From Chrysoporthe austroafricana (taxonomy: Eukaryota > Ascomycota > Sordariomycetes > Diaporthales > Cryphonectriaceae), in assembly GCA_001051155.2 (NCBI GenBank), contig JYIP02000006.1:2604001-2668000 (forward strand): DNA of 64,000 nucleotides, in the 5' to 3' direction. Below, piece after piece: positions 57,668 to 64,000 of this stretch (position 1 is its first letter; every line of letters begins with the position of its first letter). A model generated the notes under the pieces. The model saw only the letters and a list, made by a program, of their open reading frames with translations, was not told the DNA's origin and ran no database searches. The position numbers and the translations under genes are program-made.

Positions 57668-58284
57668 ATGTCGTGAGTCACATCCTCGCCGTTCAGAGTC
57701 GCTGGGACCCTCACCAACATATTCCAACTATCAGATACGAGTCCATGCGCTACACAGGCCCCGGCCTAGTTACTACAGAACCTGCCTCTGTGACACCGAC
57801 ACCCATCATATCAGTCTTTACGACGGAGTACTGCTTCACCGCCCGAGCCGCCGACTCGACTTCGGAATGGCCTGCGACCTACACGATCCAGGAGGTCTGC
57901 ACCGGCGACCAGGCGGCCTGGACGCCCCCGGCCCTGCCACCCAACTTCGTCACCACCGTTGTCGCCTGCAATGTGTGCGAGACGCCGACGCAGACCATCA
58001 CTTGCCCCGTGGCGAAGGCGGGCCAGACCGGCGCCGTGAGGATCTGGGGCAACGGCGTCACCGCCTCCGCCAGGCCGGCGTCGAACTCCTCGGTGGGACG
58101 CCATACGAGGAGCGTGTGGTGGGCGGGCGCGCTGCTCACGCAGAGCGGGTCGCCGACGGGCCACTATAGGCTGAGCTCGGCGACGGGCACGTATGTCACC
58201 GGCGATGCGGCGGCCGTATGGGGGAACATGCCGCTGGTCTTGGGGACGCTTACACTTGCGGTGGGATGGCTTCTTTGCCAATGA
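57668..58284 (+). CDS. Small Cys-containing protein with GPI-like tail, probable 5-nt first exon
   Basis: Proposed model: join(57668..57672, 57735..58284), 185 aa. Exon 1 is only ATGTC, followed by a 62-nt intron with a GTGAGT donor and ATCAG acceptor, giving MSYESMRYTGPGL. Without that exon the first ATG is 57745 (MRYTGPGL, 180 aa). The body has about six cysteines (TTEYCF, EVCTG, ACNVCETPTQTITCP) and a Ser/Thr/Gly-rich stretch. A C-terminal hydrophobic tail (LVLGTLTLAVGWLLCQ) looks like a GPI signal or tail anchor. No signal peptide is seen in either model, which is odd for a GPI protein and may mean that the true first exon is still missing. Family unknown. Confidence 0.5.
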
Positions 58285-58587
58285 TCTCTCGGCGAGAGGG
58301 TTGATTTTAGGCTGCGGTTTGTCTGGTGTGCCGATGCCGAGGACCCTTGCTTTCCTCAGGATACACAATGTCCTTTTCCTTAGCGAATGAATCCATGACC
58401 GGAATATACATACGCTCTGTGTTACTCTCAACACACCCTTCTTGTTTTCAAGTGGCTCACAGTCATGTCCAATCTCCTCCGGGTTCCGATGTAATAATCA
58501 TGGAAGGAGTGCTCTCGATAACACGGTGCCAACATCTCGTCCAAATGCGAATCCCAAGCCTGAAACGTGTCGACATCCGATCACTCA
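58285..58587. other. Convergent 3' intergenic region
   Basis: 303 bp between convergent stop codons; no feature seen. Confidence 0.5.
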
Positions 58588-58985
58588 TTAGTCCGCAAGC
58601 GTCCCGTCTTGCTTCTTGCTGCGGTGCTGGTCCCTCACGAACTCCTCGATCTGAGTATCATGATCCGGCCGCTCTGGTGGGCCGGGAATATTGGCCGCAG
58701 CCTCAGGAGCGGCGCCATGGTCCTTGCCTAGGAGCTTGCTGGCTGCTGGGACATATTGCGAAACTTCAGATCCGGCGTGAGCCTCAGACCGGACCCTAGG
58801 GGTGGAGGATACAGTGTTTGCGGAAGCTCACCTTTTTCGACGACCTGATTCACCACGCCACCCTCACTTCCGTTCCCCTGGTCGGGGTACTTGACCTTGT
58901 GAGCGGCCTCGTCCAGCTGGTCCTTGTAGCTCAGGCCGGCGCTGGCGTCGTTCTCGCTTCCTGTTGTAGGCTTGGCTGAAGACAT
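58588..58985 (-). CDS. Small hydrophilic protein of unknown function, 2 exons
   Basis: Model: complement(58588..58763, 58832..58985), 109 aa, with one 68-nt intron (GTGAGC...CTGAAG) that joins VVEK to VSQYVPAASKLL in frame. Composition is hydrophilic and probably disordered: DQLDEAAHKVKYPDQGNG in the first half, APEAAANIPGPPERPDHDTQ and EEFVRDQHRSKKQDG in the second. No signal peptide, membrane helix or known domain. It could be one of the small stress-related proteins common in fungi, but nothing in the sequence proves that. Confidence 0.65.
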
Positions 58986-59612
58986 GATGGGGGCGCCTGA
59001 TCAGTGACGTTGCCTAGGGAGGAATCCAATTGGGAAGTCTGGGTAGTGTCAATCGATGTGGTCTATTGTCAAAGGGGCGTGGAAAGGGCAGACGGTCAGG
59101 ACCATCCACAAGATGGCTCTGCCCTTCTTTTCTGAAAGGCTATGATTACGGCCTAGGAAAGATGTGACGTCACCCAGCCAGCCTCGTTCAAGGGCGAGAT
59201 CAAGCCTCGCTTGCAGCGCGAGTCTCACGTCGTCAACTATTGTGCGCCTCAAAGCCTGTAGTGTCTTGCTGGACACCACAAACAGCCCTCCTATTTGGCC
59301 GTCCACCCCTTCCGCGGAGGAAAACCCAAAAAGTGTCTGAGCCCCCGGCGAGGGTAGATCCAGAGAGATCTATGGCCTCCGGATGATGTTTCATTCGCAA
59401 GGGATGACCCCTGTCAACACGATAAGCGATAACCTTAAACACTACAGCCGTTCCGGGCGCCGAGAACGGGTCCGGCCCAAGTCATCGCGGTATTTTCACC
59501 GGCTGGTGAGCTGAGCATCAGACGACATTCTCTTCCCACCCTATTTCGAACTTCCCCCCTCTCGCGCAACTTCCAGGTTGCCTCCCCCTCCCCGTCGCAG
59601 AAGGCAGCAGAG
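58986..59612. other. Divergent promoter region upstream of CobW-type gene
   Basis: About 630 bp. It contains CGATAAGCGATAA at 59420-59432, a tandem half of the CTTATCGATAAG palindrome, about 185 bp before the CobW ATG. Confidence 0.4.
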
Positions 59613-60772
59613 ATGGCGCCCATACCGATCACGATCATCACGGGCTTCCTCGGCTCCGGCAAGACGACGCTCATCCTCAACCTCATCCCGCAGCTGCGCG
59701 CCGCCAGCCCGGACTACAAGCTCGCGCTGCTCAAGAATGAGTTCGGCGACCTGGCCATCGATTCGCAGCTCGCCTCGTCCAGCGCCATCTCCGGCGTGCG
59801 CGAGATGCTCAACGGCTGCATCTGCTGCAACCTGGTCGGCCAGCTCGGCGAGGCCCTCGAGGAGCTCCAGGCCCAGGTGACGCCCGACCGCATCGTCGTC
59901 GAGACCTCCGGCTCGGCCTTCCCCGCGACGCTGGCCATGGAGATCAACCGCATCGCGCGCCGCACGGGCGCGTACGTGCTCGACGGCGTGGTGAGCGTGA
60001 TCGACGTGGAGAACTGGCAGGGCTACGAGGACACCAGCGTCACGGCGCGGCTGCAGGCCAAGTATACGGATCTGATCGTGTTCAACAAGTGAGTAGTTCG
60101 TGGATTGATATCCTGCTGAAGAGCTGGTGTATCTGACGCCGGCACAGGTGGGAGAACTGCGATGAGCGCAGGTTTGATGAGTGTTTAGACCGTGTGGGCG
60201 ACCTGGAAGTTGACACGGCCTGGGTCAAGAGTGACAAGGGCCGGGTGCCCATGGGCATCATATTCGGCATCGATGGCGGTCTTGCACAGGCATTGGTGGA
60301 AGGTCCGGGCGCTCATGGCCATGACCACGATCATGACCACGAGCACGAGAAGGGCCACCAGGCAGAGGTAGAAGTCCTGTCCATCGAGCTTAGTGGTCCA
60401 AAAGGCTCGACCGTCAACGCCGACAACCTCCAAAAGCTGCTGAAGGCGGCACCAAAAGACGAAGTCTACCGAATTAAGGGCGTCTTATCAACATCAACAA
60501 CAGTCAAAGGCTCGGATGAGGACATGTCCATCCCCACACCACCACATACTCAGAGCAGATTCATACTGAACTGGGCCTTCGGCCGGTGGACCTTCACACC
60601 AGTACCAGACGAGGTCATAGAACACGAGTCAAGCGATCAGAAAATTCTGAGGATGACCATGATCCTAGCACGATATGAGAGCGCCAAATGGAAGAAGAAG
60701 CTCGAGGGCGGCGGCCTACTAGAGCTAGACGGCGGGAACCAGGGTGAGCTGGTCGTTACAAAGATCTCATGA
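59613..60772 (+). CDS. CobW/ZNG1-type zinc metallochaperone GTPase, 2 exons
   Basis: Model: join(59613..60088, 60148..60772), 366 aa, with a 59-nt intron (GTGAGT...CACAG). P-loop GFLGSGKTT (11-19); metal-binding CICC (69-72, the CxCC signature); a Walker B-like strand DRIVVETSG; a guanine-specificity-type NK near the splice (VFNKWENC). A His/Asp-rich loop (214-229, HGHDHDHDHEHEKGH) fits Zn binding. The C-terminal CobW_C part contains SRFILNWAFGRWTFTP. By homology with ZNG1 it uses GTP to deliver zinc to client proteins such as methionine aminopeptidase. The second half of the domain is shorter than some relatives, but the frame is intact. Confidence 0.9.
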
Positions 60773-61125
60773 AGAGCGAAATTGATAGACGTTCGCCTCC
60801 AAATGGGCGAGGCTGCATATAGACAAGAGGTGGCTACAATGTTGTCTACATATAGACGGTTCATACAAAGATCTGCGACAAATCTCGGCGGAAAGGATAC
60901 TGTATTTCGCAACTACCTAACAGCGCTTCATTGCTTCAACGAATTGGGATCTTGGGTACCCCATTGCCCAAATGCACAGACGAATTTGCATCTGGTACGA
61001 AATAGCTCAGCGGAATGACGCAAGCATCACCACCCACGGACACCAACTGCCTGCCAACCACACCATGAACACCTCATCGCCTCTATGGTGAAACCGTTAC
61101 CAGCCTGCCTTGAGTGTTGGGCTGA
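60773..61125. other. Convergent 3' intergenic region
   Basis: 353 bp between the CobW-type gene and the 3' end of the 61126-63190 gene. No feature seen. Confidence 0.5.
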
Positions 61126-63190
61126 TCAGAACATTTCGAAGTCCTCAAACTCAGGCATGTCGGCGTACATGTCATAAATTGACAGAATCCGATCATAGAT
61201 ACTCGAGCCGGTCGATGTCCTATGTTGAAGACTGCAAGATCAGTCAGATCATACACGCCAACGAGCCAGGGTGCAACGCATCGACGACGTACCTAGCGGC
61301 GCCCTTCCCCTCCTTCTCAGCATAATAGCTGAACCAATCTCCATAGCTTCCTCCCGCCTCATGCTTCCTCTCCCATCCGTGCCTCTCGATGCCTTCACTC
61401 TCGTCGGCCAGCATCTTCATGGTATCGCCATTCTCATCATCCTCGTCCGGATGCCGGACCAGCCGCCCCTCGCCGGATTGCACGCTGCCGACACGAATGA
61501 CCTCATCGCCCTCCTCGCTCATCATACTCCGCTCAAGGTGATATAGCGCCGACTCAGACGCCTCGTTTCTTGTCGGTGAGGAGATGGAAACCCGACGCGC
61601 AACAGGCGATGGGAACACCTTGAGTTGCTGCGCGACATACGGCGTGGGCGAGACGCTGAGGGACCGCGAGTTGAATCCGTTTTGTTGCTGGACGGGCGTG
61701 GACATGGCCGACCAGCCCCTTGGTGTTTCGGGCGTCCTCGGGGAGGAGCCGCCCCTCGGGGATGGACTTGCCTTTGGAGTCGGGATGGCCCAGGGAGACG
61801 CCGTGGTGTGACCGCGCTGAGGCGACCTTGTTGGGGTGGTGTGGATGGAGAGGGGCTTGGTCTTCTGTGGTGAGAGGCTCGGCGTCGAGAGGCTTGGTGT
61901 TCTCACTTCGATGTCTTCGTAATCGGAGTCCGAGTCCTCCATGTCTGAGTCTTTCCCTTGATATCGCGTCTGGCATTTTTCGCATAGCCCGGCCTCTGTC
62001 CTACAGGATCCGGGGCACATAAGGCATCTCATCATCGGTGGCATCATGCATGAATGAGCGCTTGTGCTTTCAATGCTCTTCGTGCTGTGAGCCTCGCCAA
62101 ATACTTTCGACGTCAGGATCGCCGATCCAGCTTCCTTGTCGCTGTCAATGCTTGCGCTGTCTTCGGCTCTGATACTCCTTATACTAAACCTTGGCTTCCT
62201 CGTCTCCTTCTCTGCATTATTTCGCCGCCGGGATGGCGTCTCCAACAACTCCATCGTCCCGGCTGTATTCCTCACCTCCGGCCTACTCGAAAACGCCCTC
62301 GAAACAGGCGACCATGACGACGGACTAAGCGGCTTATGCATGTTGACCCCATGCCTGACTCTAGTTTTCGAGTCCAGCGATATCAGCGCCCTCTGCGACA
62401 GCGGCCGCGGGGCCCGGGCCGACTCCCCGCTGATGACACGCGGGGTGCCGTAGCTGTCTATGGTCCGCGGCGTGCTGGGCGTCATGGGGAACTGAGTTCC
62501 GTTCGGCGCCAGCATGAAGCGCGTGGTCGCGGGCGTTGCGGGGCTTGCTGGGATCGTCTCGAGACGGGCCACTGCTGTCTTTGGGGGCTCTAGGGGAATC
62601 TGTAGACTCGGCGGTACGGAGCGAACGGGGATGTTGCCGTCTTTTGGAAGGGGAAGAGGTGGCGGGTGCCGATTCGTGTTATTGGGAGTACCGTCGCGGT
62701 TTTGCAAATCCAGAGCTCTAACGCCACGTCCCTGTCTCGAGTCTGTTTCGAGATCTTGACTATCGACAAAGCGGTGATATCTCTGGTCGGGAAGCGTCAT
62801 GCTCCTCTTCCTCGGCCCCGGCCTCGTGTCCATCTCCGCTGACTTTTCCCCCCTCGCCTGCGCGAACATCTCATTCAGCGCCTCTTCGCACTCACGCTCC
62901 GTGCGTGGATCTTTGGACGCTGGCGGCGCGTACAGCGGTGTCCTGTCAGGTTCATGCACGATCTTGAACGCATCCGCCGGGCTCGGCGCCGATGCTGTGC
63001 CCCGGGGCGAAGGTTGCGACCTCAGGCCGAAGATGCTGTTGTCCGACGGCCGCAGGAGCTTGTTGATCCTGGAGAAGAGCCTCCCTTTCGTGCTGCTGCT
63101 GGTACCTACGCCGCTGCCGCTGTTTGGATCCTGGTTCGCGCTGCTGGGGCCCGAGGTGGAGGACTCGTTGTAGCGGTGGCGTGCGTTCAT
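61126..63190 (-). CDS. Large disordered protein with Cys cluster, unknown function, 2 exons
   Basis: Model: complement(61126..61219, 61293..63190), 663 aa, with a 73-nt intron (GTACGT...CATAG). Most of the protein is Ser/Pro/Thr/Arg-rich and disordered, with many SP/TP sites that suit CDK or MAPK phosphorylation. At about 388-405 it has RCLMCPGSCRTEAGLCEKC, four or five cysteines that could bind zinc. The C-terminus regains normal composition: HEAGGSYGDWFSYYAEKEGK, then across the intron RTSTGSSIYDRILSIYDMYA and DMPEFEDFEMF. These two islands look conserved while the rest looks unconstrained. I do not recognise the family. The short last exon (31 codons) is easily missed. Confidence 0.75.
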
Positions 63191-64000
63191 GGTGGGCTGA
63201 ACACAAATACGTAGCAGGCGCGAACAGCGCGCGTCCCGGCTGGAATGTCACGTTAATGGGCGGTTTGGGTATGACATTGCTGAACGGGAAATCAGACAGT
63301 CTTGAGCGAGGGATGGATCTCGCAGGGCTGCCGGGCTGCCGAATCACCTCTTGGGTATGAGCAACAAAGAATCACCGTGAGTCTGTTAAGTCCGTGTCCC
63401 ACCAATCCCCTCGACTCACTTGCATCACGATCTCTTTGTCTTGTCATGGTATATGCTGAGTCCTTTCGAGTTCTATTCTGCCTAGAATGCAGGAAATCGA
63501 GGGGTGGGACAAAGAGTCAATCGCTAGTGCTTGACCAGCTGTAAATTACAGAATTGCTCCCTTGGCTGGCATGAGACACCCACGCATTGCGACGAAGGGA
63601 CACCCAACGCCCGGAGAGCCTAAATAATTACTGATAAATACAAAGCTATTATGCTGTTATTTGATGTGATGCGTTTCAAAATGCATGACGCCTTGTATGC
63701 TGTCCTTTTGAAAGCCCCAACGACTTTAGTAAGCCCGCGACCATGCAAAGCAGTGAAGCGACCAAATGCGACAAATCATTAATTATTTCGATGGAAATAC
63801 TTCTCCAGAGAATATCTCCTAGTCAGACTTGTGAAGGCCCACAAGAGACAATCTCACTATCCCAGTCTGCAGAGACGGGATGCGACATCTCGGAGTTGAT
63901 GCTACCCTCCCCTCTCACTCAGAGACTGACGGTCACACTGTTTGACAAGAAATTTAGCGAGGACGTTCAGACAGGGCCAGATGGGCAGTTTGGATACGTA
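63191..64000. other. Intergenic up to window end
   Basis: 810 bp upstream of the 61126-63190 gene; short frames only, nothing recognised. Confidence 0.5.

Noticed and set aside
1..64000. CRISPR arrays, bacterial operons, rRNA genes, intact transposons
   Set aside because: Looked for by eye; none seen. Exon-intron structure and gene content are those of a fungal nuclear chromosome.

Overview
The window is nuclear DNA from a filamentous ascomycete (Pezizomycotina), most likely a Sordariomycete. The evidence is dense protein genes with mostly short introns (about 50 to 160 nt, GTRAGT-type donors, YAG acceptors), GC-rich third codon positions, and typical filamentous-fungal genes: a HAM-2/Far11 STRIPAK subunit, a NACHT-ankyrin NLR-like protein, a MARVEL protein, GPI-type surface proteins and a secreted GH43. 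I saw no bacterial-type operons, CRISPR arrays, rRNA or intact transposons. I rebuilt exons by hand from splice sites and reading phase; every multi-exon model given here closes in frame.

Layout, left to right. 1-2.9 kb: no confident gene. 2.9-11.4 kb: an RBR E3 ubiquitin ligase (minus), HAM-2 (plus) and a MARVEL-domain protein (minus). 13.2-20.8 kb: a NACHT-ankyrin protein and an N-terminal amidase (NTA1 type), separated by gene-free DNA. 22.9-35.4 kb: two paralogous one-pass cysteine-rich surface proteins flank a decayed tRNA copy, an intron-containing tRNA-Pro(TGG), the pseudouridine synthase gene CBF5, and a GH43 glycosidase. 36-42.2 kb: a housekeeping block of HIS3, a small Rcf2/Rcf3-like membrane protein, RFC4, a lysine-rich probable nuclear protein, and a conserved fungal membrane protein. 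43-50 kb: a PEBP-type GPI protein, an AIF/FSP1-like oxidoreductase, a broken membrane-protein gene, and dolichol kinase SEC59. 53.5-63.2 kb: a Ser/Thr-rich GPI protein, a FAM32A homolog, a small surface protein, a small hydrophilic protein, a CobW/ZNG1-type zinc metallochaperone GTPase, and a large disordered protein with a cysteine cluster.

Functionally this is a mixed chromosomal segment, not a gene cluster. Housekeeping genes (CBF5, RFC4, HIS3, SEC59, FAM32A, NTA1) alternate with surface and secreted proteins (two paralogs, GH43, PEBP, the Ser/Thr-rich protein) and one NLR-like gene in gene-poor DNA. The observations I rate highest are: the paralogous surface-protein pair that shares no intron positions; a recurring TATCGATA-type palindrome about 170 to 370 bp upstream of several housekeeping genes; a GC-AG intron next to the catalytic cysteine of the RBR ligase; and a membrane-protein pseudogene whose stop falls where the family seems to have tryptophan. 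I found no convincing wholly new system. All functional calls come from reading motifs and have not been checked by database search.
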